Of a stretch of DNA of 64,000 nt, positions 1 to 7,299 are shown in pieces. Each line of letters opens with the position of its first letter. Position 1 is the first letter of the stretch. The notes beneath the pieces were generated by a model. It had not been told where the DNA came from, did not search any database, and worked only from the letters and a program-made list of their open reading frames with translations. The stretch is from Halorientalis marina (GTDB lineage Archaea > Halobacteriota > Halobacteria > Halobacteriales > Haloarculaceae): assembly GCF_023028345.1 (NCBI RefSeq), contig NZ_CP095490.1:310001-374000 (forward strand), read 5' to 3'. The translations under genes were made by a program, and so were the position numbers.

Positions 1-286
1 CGATCTCTTCGCTGCCCTTTCCGGTAAACAAGATGAACGGGAGATCTGGATGGTTCTCACGGACTGTTTTGAGAAACTCCAGTCCGTTCACCCCCGGCAT
101 ATCGTAATCCGAGACAATGCAATCGACGTGGGTATTTGCGAGGTGGTCTAGCCCTCGGTCGGCACTTGTTGCGGTTTCGACCTTGAAGCGCTCGTCTTCT
201 CGTTGTAGAAACGTGCCAGCCAACTCAGCGAAATCCGGTTCATCATCCACATGAAGGATCCGGATTGAGTCACGTGTTGTATCCAT
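1..286 (-). CDS. Response-regulator receiver domain protein (5' part only)
   Basis: Translation from the ATG whose complement ends at 286 gives MDTTRDSIRILHVDDEPDF, then VSDYDMPGVNGLEFL and LFTGKGSEEI. This is a CheY-like receiver: the DDE acidic pocket lies near residues 14-16, the phospho-acceptor Asp is in SDYDMP, and the Thr of FTG is conserved. Haloarchaeal proteins with this start usually continue into PAS, GAF and histidine-kinase domains (family knowledge). The gene runs off the left edge, so the output domain is unseen and the protein could also be a stand-alone regulator. Confidence 0.9.
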   Translation of the reverse strand, partial: MDTTRDSIRILHVDDEPDFAELAGTFLQREDERFKVETATSADRGLDHLANTHVDCIVSDYDMPGVNGLEFLKTVRENHPDLPFILFTGKGSEEI

Positions 287-491
287 TATACTGGCACCTA
301 GTCAAATTCGCTATGTTCACAAACCTCAAAAAGGCGACGTTTCGAATATATGGGGGCTTGCGAATACAAATTAAGTGCTGCACTCCGGACTATATCTTGC
401 ACTCGCCACGAGGTCTCTCCAATACAAAACAGAATACAAAACAGATGAGTTTGCGTTGTATGAGCCCACAGTTTCACGGTAGACGAACCAT

Positions 492-944
492 TCATTCGAC
501 GACCACGACGCCTTTCATCCCCGCGTACTCGTGGGGGACGCAGAAGTACTTCGTCGTCCCCGGTGCGTCGAAGACCTGTCTGAACGTTGCGCCCGCCTCG
601 GTGTGATAATCGCTCTCGAAGGAGCCGTCTTTGGCTTTGACGTTGTGCGCCGCGCCGCCGCCCGTCCATTCCCAGCCGATGGTCGTCCCGGCATCTACAC
701 GGACGGCCGCGGGTTCGAAGGACATCCCGTCCGAACCGCCGACGGCGACAGTCACGCTCGACTGGCCGGTCCGGTCGTAGATGCGGTCGTAGCTCTCTGT
801 GTTCGACAGCCAGCGGTCGAACGGCTCACCGCCGTTCGCGTTCGCCCCGGCGTGCGTCCCGGCACAGCCGGCGAGCACCGTCACGCCGACGGTGACAGCA
901 CTCGCGAGGAACCCACGTCGGGATAGTTCGTGCCCGTCAGTCAT
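492..944 (-). CDS. Halocyanin-type blue copper lipoprotein
   Basis: A 150-residue protein starting with a twin-arginine signal (SRRGFLASA) and a lipobox LAGC with the modified Cys at residue 27, so it is probably Tat-exported and lipid-anchored outside the cell. The cupredoxin domain has all four type-1 copper ligands: His100 (AAHNV), Cys135, His138 and Met143 (KYFCVPHEYAGMKG). Halocyanins are small mobile electron carriers. Its start overlaps the stop of the upstream membrane-protein remnant (937-944), which suggests former translational coupling. Confidence 0.93.
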   Translation of the reverse strand: MTDGHELSRRGFLASAVTVGVTVLAGCAGTHAGANANGGEPFDRWLSNTESYDRIYDRTGQSSVTVAVGGSDGMSFEPAAVRVDAGTTIGWEWTGGGAAHNVKAKDGSFESDYHTEAGATFRQVFDAPGTTKYFCVPHEYAGMKGVVVVE

Positions 945-1320
945 CCGCGCTGTGGGGCGTCTCGGACGACGCGTCCGTCGCGCCCATCGTCTGCCCGCTG
1001 CGGCGGTACAGCGAGACGCCGAGCGGGATGACGACTGCCCACTCGAGGACGGTGAGGGCGATGGTAACTCCCGTAATCGGTTCGGGGAAGATCGCGACGA
1101 GCGTGGCGAGCATCCAGACGGCGGTGACGACGCCGACGAGCGTCCCGAGACCAGCCGCGATGCGGTGGGCCATCCCGGCGCGATAGAGGCCGAGCGAGAG
1201 GCCGGCGACAGCGAGGGCGTAGACGCCCATCACGGAGACGAAGTAGCCGCTCCCTAGCGGGGAGAACAGCGCCGTGAACGTGCCGAGCGAACTCGAGTCG
1301 GTCTGGGCGAAGACGGTTCG
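937..1320 (-). pseudogene. C-terminal remnant of a polytopic membrane protein
   Basis: In this frame the sequence from about TDSSSLGTFTALFSPLG to the stop has three hydrophobic helices (GYFVSVMGVYALAVAGLSLG; LGTLVGVVTAVWMLATLV; a third near VLEWAVVIPLGVSLY). The LFSPLG...YF and VAIFPEP stretches resemble haloarchaeal DUF998-type membrane proteins; this is from memory and weak. No start codon fits the hydrophobic reading; upstream sequence in the same frame is the shadow of the truncated ATPase. It therefore looks like the 3' part of a gene whose 5' part was lost in the deletion that cut the ATPase. Confidence 0.6.
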
Positions 1321-2702
1321 TCTGCTGCCGCCACGGTCGCACGAGCGAGGTGGTGCTCCGAGCGGGCCTGCACTGCGGCCGCGAGCGAGAGGAGCGCGTC
1401 CTCGGTCAGTGTCTGCTCCGCCGTCCCGTCGCGGACGAATACGTCGGTCAGCTGCGTATCGCCTCGCGTGAGCGTTCCCGTCTTGTCGAACGCGACCGCG
1501 TCGATATTCGCCGCCGTCTCGACGTGTTCGCCGCCCTTGAACAGGACGCCCTGCCTGCCGCCGGAGGCGATTGCTGAGAGGACTGCCGCTGGTGTCGAGA
1601 TGATGACTGCACACGGCGAAGCGGCGACCATCAGGGTCATTGCGCGGTAGAACGTGCTGGTGAACTCACTTCCGAGCGCGAGCGGAATCCCGATAGCCGC
1701 GATTGTGAGCGCGAACACACCGAGGACGTATGGCTGTTCGAGGCGGTCGATGAGCCGCTGTGTCGGGGCCTTCTCGCTCTGGGCGTCTTCGACCATGGTG
1801 ATGAGGCGGCTGATCGCTGATTCGTGGGCCTGCCGAGTGACCTCGATTTCGAGGCTCCCGCTCTCGTTGATCGTCCCGCCGAACACGTCGTCACCGGGTT
1901 CCTTCGGGACGGGAACGGACTCGCCGGTGAGCGAGGCCTGATCGACCGTGCCCTCGCCGGACGTGACCACGCCGTCGAGTGGAATTTTGTCCCCCGGACG
2001 GACGACGAACACGTCACCGACGGCGACCTCGTCGATGGGAACCGTGACCTCCTTGCCGTCGCGCAGGACCTGCGCTTCGTCCGGCCGCATCTCGACGAGC
2101 GACTTGATCGCCCGACGCGAGCGGCCAATCGCGTAGTGTTGGAGCGTGTTCGATAGCGAGAACAGGAAGAGGAGCATCGCTCCTTCGAACGGGGCCCCGA
2201 TCGAGAGTGCGCCGAGCGCGGCGACGATCATCAACAGGTCGATATCGACCGCGTGGTGGCGAAGCGTCTCGATGGCCCCCTTGAGCCCGTACCAGCCGCC
2301 GAAGGCGTACGCAACGCCGTACCCCGCCCACATCAGGAGTGGCGGACCGTCGAGCCATCCCGTCAGGAGGCCGGTCACCATTCCGATCAGTGTCAGACCG
2401 ACGAATATTTCCTCCCGTCTGAGTTCCGAGCGAGAGGTCATTTCGTCAGGTGTCATGTCGGGCTCGTTCTGGATCGAGACGTCACGCTCACGGACTGCCT
2501 GTCTGAGCGTCTCCTCGGAGGTGACGCTCTCGTCGTAGGTGATCCGAACGCTCCCCGTTCGAAACGAGACCTCAACGTCGTGAACGCCGGGTGCATCTCG
2601 AAGGTGTCGTTCGAGTGCTCGCGCCCCCGCTTCGCCACGACCACCCCGCCGTTCGATCTGGACGGTACACGTCGATAGCGGGGGTGATTCAGCAACGGTC
2701 AC
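1254..2702 (-). pseudogene. Truncated P1B-type heavy-metal transporting ATPase
   Basis: The frame starts at a GTG (MTVAESPP). It has an HMA-like N-domain without the usual CxxC (about 10-75), membrane helices from about 100, an actuator domain with TGES (SLTGESVPVPKEPGDD), the transmembrane SPC motif (AASPCAVI) and the phosphorylation motif DKTGTLT. It stays in register to SEHHLARATVAAADE, then switches to Arg/Ser-rich nonsense and stops at 482 residues. The rest of the P domain (TGD, GDGxND) and the last helices are missing. Full-length family members have about 650-850 residues, so it cannot pump. SPC is typical of the P1B-4 subgroup (family knowledge). The break is near 1,305-1,335. Confidence 0.85.
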
Positions 2703-2713
2703 GCCATCTCTCC

Positions 2714-2726
2714 ATACACTGTGTAT
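2714..2726. promoter_or_regulatory. Palindrome in the metal-ATPase promoter
   Basis: The 13-bp perfect palindrome ATACACTGTGTAT lies 12 bp upstream of the ATPase start, where the minus-strand promoter should be. Position and symmetry suggest an operator for a dimeric metal-responsive repressor. No regulator gene for it is identifiable next to it. Confidence 0.4.
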
Positions 2727-2822
2727 TGATTTTGCATTGTGGGTCTGTCATTGTGTCTCGGTCTGACTGGATACGACGCGGGGCGGCCACACGGTGGCTC
2801 CCGTCCGTCTTGCTCGAATGAT

Positions 2823-3249
2823 TCAGCTGATGATCGTCACCGGAATCCGTGCTCGGCGGGCGACTGTCTCGGCAACGCTCCCGAGGAGCGCACGGTCGAT
2901 TCCTGCCCGCCCGTGGCTGCCCATGACGATTTGGTCAATATCGTGATCTTCAGCGTATTCCAGGATTTCTCGCGCCGTTGCCGACTTCCGTGACGGTAAC
3001 GAGTTCGGTATCCCATTCTGCCGCCAGGTCAGTGGCCATCGTGTGGATTCTGGTTGCTTTTTCTTTCGCATTCTCATACCAGCCTTCCGCGACTGGTAGG
3101 CCGCCAGCCTCCACGTCGATAACTGAGTCGATAGGGTTGATAACGTAAATCGAGGAGATGGACGCGTCCGGAAACGTCTCGATAGCGTATGTGAGCGCAC
3201 GCTCTGAAAGCGGGGAGCCGTCGACGGCGACGAGAACGTTGACAGGCAT
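2823..3249 (-). pseudogene. Universal stress protein (UspA family), frameshifted
   Basis: The N-terminal half (MPVNVLVAVDGSPLSERALTYAIE...) starts at the ATG ending at 3249 and is in frame to EVGNGAR near 2,980. The C-terminal half (AREILEYAEDHDIDQIVMGSHGRAGIDRALLGSVAETVARRARIP...) continues in another frame to the stop at 2823. Together they give a normal ~140-residue Usp with the ATP-binding G-x2-G-x9-G-(S/T) type signature (GSHGRAGIDRALLGSVAE). A single indel near 2,975-2,982 explains the break. It is either a real pseudogene or a sequencing error. Confidence 0.85.
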
Positions 3250-3465
3250 GGAGTGGGGATTTGTTACGAATTGAAATGAACGTACTGCTCCGTGGATAGT
3301 GCGACAAAGATTCGTGAGGGGAGAATCTTCAGAAGCGTCGGGTTGGGGAACATCACTCGTCCGGATTCGACGGTTGAACGCCAATCGTTTTGACAACCAC
3401 TGCCCTCGGTTTGGTTGTATCGACCGCCGAGTAGTTCACATCGGACGCATTCATCGCCTGAAGTT

Positions 3466-3753
3466 ATGACCCTCGCTCAACTCCTCGAACAGTACGTCAG
3501 TCTCGGCATCTTCGTCCTCGCTACAGGTCTGAGTGTACTCAGTTTTCTGGCGTGGCGACGGGAACGTGATAGTCGGATGCGAATTGTCACACTCGGGTAC
3601 GCGATGTTCGCCGTCTACGGGCTCATCGTGTTTCTCGAGTACCCGCTGCTCCCGTATATCCCGTACGCGACGCTCGAATTGCTCGAACACGCGAGTGCAA
3701 TCCTGATTCTCGGGGGCCTCCTGGCGTTCTTCGTCGCTCTCACGCGGGACTGA
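3466..3753 (+). CDS. Small three-helix membrane protein
   Basis: 95 residues from ATG 3466 (MTLAQLLEQYVSLGIF); an in-frame start at 3415 would add a non-hydrophobic leader. Three hydrophobic segments cover most of the protein: about 8-30, 40-65 and 70-92. It ends 3 bp before the winged-helix gene that follows, so the two are probably co-transcribed. Haloarchaeal genomes often carry such a small membrane protein next to a winged-helix regulator (DUF7521-like, from memory). Function unknown. Confidence 0.75.
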   Translation: MTLAQLLEQYVSLGIFVLATGLSVLSFLAWRRERDSRMRIVTLGYAMFAVYGLIVFLEYPLLPYIPYATLELLEHASAILILGGLLAFFVALTRD

Positions 3754-3756
3754 GCA

Positions 3757-4278
3757 ATGTCGGAACCGGACCTCGAACTGGACTCTCGGCGGGCGATCTA
3801 CCAGCGGATAGCCGACACGCCGGGCGTTCACTTTCGCGCGCTCCTCGGCGACCTCGAGTACGCGCAGGGAACGCTCCAGTATCACCTCCGCTGGCTCGGT
3901 GACGAGGGCCTGATCGACGTCTCGGACGACGGCAAGTACACGCGGTACTACCCCGCCGCCGAGTTCGACGAAGCCGATCGGGAAGTGATGAACGCGCTGC
4001 GGAGGGAGTACAGTCGCCGCATCCTCGCACACCTCCTCACAGACGGCCCGCTCTCGACAACCGAGCTCAGCGACCGCGTGGACAAGGCGCAATCGACCGT
4101 CTCGTGGCATCTGTCGAAGCTCGCCGAGGCCGACCTCGTCACGAAAGACCGCGACGGCCGGAGCGTTGTTTACGAGGTCAGCGATCCTGACCGGGTCAAA
4201 TACCTCTACACGGTTCACCGGCGCTCGTTCACCGACAAAGTTGTCGACCGGATTCTGGGCCTCTGGGACACCTATTAG
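3757..4278 (+). CDS. Tandem winged-helix transcriptional regulator
   Basis: 173 residues with two winged-helix modules. The first is about 10-65 (RRAIYQRIADTPGVHFRALLGDLEYAQGTLQYHLRWL...YTRYYP), the second about 80-145 (SRRILAHLLTDGPLSTTELSDRVDKAQSTVSWHLSKLAEADLV). Both carry the recognition-helix pattern T(L/V)xxHLxxL of ArsR/MarR-like archaeal regulators. No metal-binding cysteines are visible. It shares its final bases with the converging cytochrome-like gene (4275-4278). It probably controls its own operon; the signal is unknown. Confidence 0.85.
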   Translation: MSEPDLELDSRRAIYQRIADTPGVHFRALLGDLEYAQGTLQYHLRWLGDEGLIDVSDDGKYTRYYPAAEFDEADREVMNALRREYSRRILAHLLTDGPLSTTELSDRVDKAQSTVSWHLSKLAEADLVTKDRDGRSVVYEVSDPDRVKYLYTVHRRSFTDKVVDRILGLWDTY

Positions 4279-4817
4279 CTCGGGGTCGTGTTCGAGGGTA
4301 TCCCTCGAAGCACCAGCAGGCGTAACAGGAGCACGTACACGAGAAACGCCACCGAGGGGCCCAGCAGGGGACGGACGAGTCCCGCCAGATCAGTCCCGAT
4401 CGCTGCCGCGTGAATCGTCCCGAAGGCGAATCCGGTGTACGCGAACGAGTGGACGACGCGTGGGCCCCACGGCCGCTCGAAGCGTTTCGCGTCGGTAAAG
4501 CCCAGCACCGCGACGATGAGCATGAGCAGCGCACCAGCACCGACGGCGACCCCGCCGAGGAAGTACGGCATCGAGTATGCTGGTGCCGGAACCTGTCCGG
4601 TTATGACGAACCACGCGTCGAGGACGCCGAGCCCCGCGTGGAGCAACGTGACGATCATCGCGAACACGGATAGTTCGATGTGTATGCGTTGGGCGGCCTC
4701 GTGGAGTACGCCGAACGACTCCGTGTTGTAGAGAACGCCCGTTAGGACGGCCAAGTACAGCAGCGGATACGTGACGAGTGCGGCACCGCGGTCGAGAAGC
4801 CAGACGAGTTGTGACAT
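4275..4817 (-). CDS. Cytochrome b-like membrane protein
   Basis: From the ATG ending at 4817 (MSQLVWLLDRGAALVTYPL) this is a 180-residue protein with about five hydrophobic helices. Histidines sit inside or at the ends of helices: VLHEAAQRIHIELSVFAMIVT, LLHAGLGVL, VVHSFAYTGFAFGTIHAAAIG. This spacing fits haem ligation as in b-type cytochromes and ferric-reductase-like transmembrane domains, but no family was verified. It follows the short exported protein with a 1-bp stop/start overlap and ends the minus-strand redox operon with ApbE. Confidence 0.7.
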   Translation of the reverse strand: MSQLVWLLDRGAALVTYPLLYLAVLTGVLYNTESFGVLHEAAQRIHIELSVFAMIVTLLHAGLGVLDAWFVITGQVPAPAYSMPYFLGGVAVGAGALLMLIVAVLGFTDAKRFERPWGPRVVHSFAYTGFAFGTIHAAAIGTDLAGLVRPLLGPSVAFLVYVLLLRLLVLRGIPSNTTPS

Positions 4818-5104
4818 TACGATGCCCCCGTCGTCTCGACGACATCGGGGCAGCCGTCCGAGTCTTGAAACCCGTTCACTGATTCCGAGCGGGTCGGACA
4901 CTTGTCGGCGGAGTCGTTGATGCCATCCCCGTCGTAATCTGCCGGTGCCTGTCTCTCCGAAACGGTCTGTTCGACGAGGTCGCTCTGTGCTTTTTCAGTC
5001 GCCTGGGCGGCACGCACGTCGCCGATTTGCCAGAGGGCCGGAACGGCCACGACCAGCACGACGATGGCGACGACGGTAATTCGCTGCTTATGCGTCCATG
5101 ACAT
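4817..5104 (-). CDS. Short exported calcium-repeat protein ending in TTGAS
   Basis: 95 residues from ATG 5104 (MSWTHKQRITVVAIVVLVVAVPALWQ). One signal/anchor helix is followed by a charged linker and one thrombospondin type-3 repeat (DYDGDGINDSADKCPT...DSDGCPDV), a calcium-binding loop used in surface proteins. The last residues are DVVETTGAS. The final TGAS resembles the TGA(S/T) tag to which ApbE attaches FMN, although the preceding Asp is one residue further away than in the usual motif. The apbE gene lies directly upstream in the same operon with a 17-bp overlap. Flavinylation is inferred. Confidence 0.7.
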   Translation of the reverse strand: MSWTHKQRITVVAIVVLVVAVPALWQIGDVRAAQATEKAQSDLVEQTVSERQAPADYDGDGINDSADKCPTRSESVNGFQDSDGCPDVVETTGAS

Positions 5105-5966
5105 GTGTATCGAACCTCTCTGTCGTGTGAAAGACACCGTCGTGAATGATCAGCGCCTCCAGTCCGTCCCACTCGGCGGCTACTTCACGTGCTTCGTCGA
5201 GGGGAAGTGCGGCGAGCGTCGTCGCCAGGGCATCGGCCTCCATACAGTCGCGACGCGCGACGATGGTAACGGACTCGTGACGCGAGCCGAGCGACTCGGT
5301 GGTTGCGTCGTAGATGTGATCCGTGCCGTTTCGCGAGCGTCGGTATCCCCCAGACGTTGCGACGGACCAATCCGTGTCCAGAATCTTCAGCGCTGTGTCG
5401 TCGCCGTACGGGCTTTCGATGGCCACCGGGCCGGTCGGCGGGGACATGTCTCCCCCACCGCTGACAAACCCCCGTCTACCGAGACCTGCGAGTGCCTCGC
5501 TAGCCCGGTCGACGATGTACCCTTTTGCGAGACCATTGAGGTCGAGTTCGACATCGGTACTGACCTGAGATCCGCTGACACGGACAGTCCCAGTATCGAA
5601 GTCTGTGGGTAGCGTGTTACTGTCACCACGCAGGAACGTCTTGAGTTCTTGTTCAACGCGACCCTGATTGACATTAAACACTCCCTCAGTTCGATCGTTA
5701 TATTCGAGTCCACGTCGGACGATACGGGCGACGTGTTCATTCGTGACCTCCCCGTCGCGGTTGAGCTGGCTGACGGCACTCGCCTCGTCGAAGGCGTTCA
5801 GCTGAGCTTCGAGTGACTCGGCCGTGTTTCGTGCTGCAGTCACCGCGGTGTCGGCCCGGAAGCCCGTCGCGTGAACCCGAAACACGGTATCACAACAGTC
5901 GAACTCGCGGCGAGTGCCGCCGAGCCGTTCGGTGATCGATGCGAGCGATCCCATCATTTCGGTCAC
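5088..5966 (-). CDS. apbE: FAD:protein FMN transferase
   Basis: 292 residues with the ApbE layout: an N-terminal segment CCDTVFRVHATG, then DLNGLAKGYIVDRASEAL (substrate/metal loop), GFVSGGGDM (glycine-rich loop), WSVATSGGYRRS and HIYDATT. ApbE uses FAD to attach FMN covalently to a Thr/Ser of exported redox proteins. Typical ApbE proteins have 300-350 residues and a lipoprotein signal; no clear signal is visible here, so its side of the membrane is uncertain. It overlaps both neighbours, consistent with an operon that includes its likely targets. Confidence 0.9.
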   Translation of the reverse strand: MTEMMGSLASITERLGGTRREFDCCDTVFRVHATGFRADTAVTAARNTAESLEAQLNAFDEASAVSQLNRDGEVTNEHVARIVRRGLEYNDRTEGVFNVNQGRVEQELKTFLRGDSNTLPTDFDTGTVRVSGSQVSTDVELDLNGLAKGYIVDRASEALAGLGRRGFVSGGGDMSPPTGPVAIESPYGDDTALKILDTDWSVATSGGYRRSRNGTDHIYDATTESLGSRHESVTIVARRDCMEADALATTLAALPLDEAREVAAEWDGLEALIIHDGVFHTTERFDTHVMDA

Positions 5967-6298
5967 TCGTCCTCTTCGTGTTCTTCGTCCCCGCCTTCAT
6001 CGTCGTATTCTTCCTCGTGCTCTTCCTCGTCCTCATGTTCTTCATACTCCTCGTGTTCCTCGTCTTCGTAGCCGGATTGCGTTTGGACTGCTGGCGTGAA
6101 ATCTTGGTTGGGTGTCGGGGCATCGGAAGCAGCCTGCTGTGACGCGTCCGACGCAGACGGTCCAGGCGAGTCAGATTGCTCGCCAACCTGCCCGAGACCA
6201 ATGCCGGGCAACGCAAGGCCACCGGCCACGACTGCGGTGAGAAGGGCACCTGCCAGCGTGAAAGCGACGAGTTTGTTATTGGGGACTGGGATGCGCAT
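5963..6298 (-). CDS. Exported acidic His/Glu-rich small protein
   Basis: 111 residues: a hydrophobic N-terminal segment (LVAFTLAGALLTAVVAGGLALPGIG) followed by a Ser/Asp/Pro linker and a C-terminal tail of about 35 residues made of Glu, Asp, His and Tyr (EDEEHEEYEEHEDEEEHEE...). The tail could bind metal ions or simply be a halophilic surface extension. It overlaps apbE by 4 bp (ATGA), so it is the first gene of the minus-strand operon. No family recognised. Confidence 0.7.
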   Translation of the reverse strand: MRIPVPNNKLVAFTLAGALLTAVVAGGLALPGIGLGQVGEQSDSPGPSASDASQQAASDAPTPNQDFTPAVQTQSGYEDEEHEEYEEHEDEEEHEEEYDDEGGDEEHEEDE

Positions 6299-6393
6299 AA
6301 TTAGCTACACCCCATTGTGGAATCGCTACCCTCGACGTATCGGTCGTTGCGTTCTGCCATTGCAAACAGACGGTGGAGACAGGCTTAGTAAGC

Positions 6394-6511
6394 CGTTCGC
6401 GTCCAACTATCGAATCTTCGTACAGCTATCGAATCCATTCGAGATGGAGCGATCTCAGTTTAGACTCACAGATCAGAGATTGCAATCCAATTCGATGATT
6501 GGACGCGAACG
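6394..6511. repeat. 22-bp imperfect inverted repeat between divergent operons
   Basis: 6394-6415 and 6490-6511 are inverted copies with two mismatches; the outer 13 bp (CGTTCGCGTCCAA / TTGGACGCGAACG) match perfectly. They lie in the 243-bp gap between the apbE operon (-) and the cytochrome-like gene (+). They could be paired operators serving both promoters or the ends of a ~118-bp MITE-like insertion. The rest of the gap shows nothing else recognisable. Confidence 0.6.
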
Positions 6512-6541
6512 AACTTTTCCGAGACGTATCTACGTGTTTCT

Positions 6542-7252
6542 ATGCAGCATCACTTGCGGCGAGCATGTCTGGTCGTTGTACTACTTCTGGTCGTTAGTGG
6601 AATCATCACTGTTCAAGTGGGAGCATCGCCAGCAAATGGTGAAAATAAAGTCGTAAAAAGTCTCGACTCAACAGAACAATCGCTATCTCCCGATGCGGAC
6701 GTGAATGGGTTGAACGGTGACGAAGAGGAGGGTGAAGATGCAGAAGATTCGGGAGAAGACGAGACAGGCGCTAGTCTGATCGGAGACTGGTGGGGCCTTG
6801 GTGGTGAAGTGAGTGAAGCCCCGTACATCGGTGTGGTCGAAGCCGGTGTTGTCTTTCTTGTCGTCGGTGTCCTTGGGTACAGTCTGGCAAAGCGAAAGCG
6901 ATTACTGCCGGTTCGCTTCCGTCGATATCAGTTACAAACACACCAGTGGATCGTTCTCCTCGGGACGGGACTAACGCTGCCGCACTTCATTGCTGTCGAA
7001 GAGTGGGAAGGTCTCGGTCTCGCGGTTGCTGTATTACTTGGTGTAGAGGTGATGAGTGGCCTGTACGGTCGATATCTGCATCGACACGTCGTTCGCCTTG
7101 GACGAGGAGATGAGACGCCATCAGTCGTCGGTCGTCTGCTGACCGTCACCAAAGAGACCCTCTTTTCACGATGGCGACGAGTGCACGTCTTGCTGACTGT
7201 CGTCACTGCAATCGTCCTCGTTCTCCACATCATCACGGCAATCGGTGACTGA
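6542..7252 (+). CDS. Cytochrome b-like membrane protein with TGAS in its exported segment
   Basis: 236 residues. A signal peptide (LRRACLVVVLLLVVSGIITVQVGAS) is followed by an acidic exported segment (about 30-85) and three or four helices. Histidines are placed for haem binding: LQTHQWIVLLGTGLTLPHFIAVE, RYLHRHVVRL, and WRRVHVLLTVVTAIVLVLHIITAIG near the C-terminus. The exported segment contains GEDETGASLIGD; TGAS (residues 75-78) matches the core of ApbE acceptor tags, and apbE lies in the divergent operon. Together this suggests electron transfer across the membrane to a bound flavin (inference). Confidence 0.72.
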   Translation: MQHHLRRACLVVVLLLVVSGIITVQVGASPANGENKVVKSLDSTEQSLSPDADVNGLNGDEEEGEDAEDSGEDETGASLIGDWWGLGGEVSEAPYIGVVEAGVVFLVVGVLGYSLAKRKRLLPVRFRRYQLQTHQWIVLLGTGLTLPHFIAVEEWEGLGLAVAVLLGVEVMSGLYGRYLHRHVVRLGRGDETPSVVGRLLTVTKETLFSRWRRVHVLLTVVTAIVLVLHIITAIGD

Positions 7253-7299
7253 CTCTCTGTGGTGTCGATTCAGCCTAAAAGCAGAGCATGAAGGCCAGG

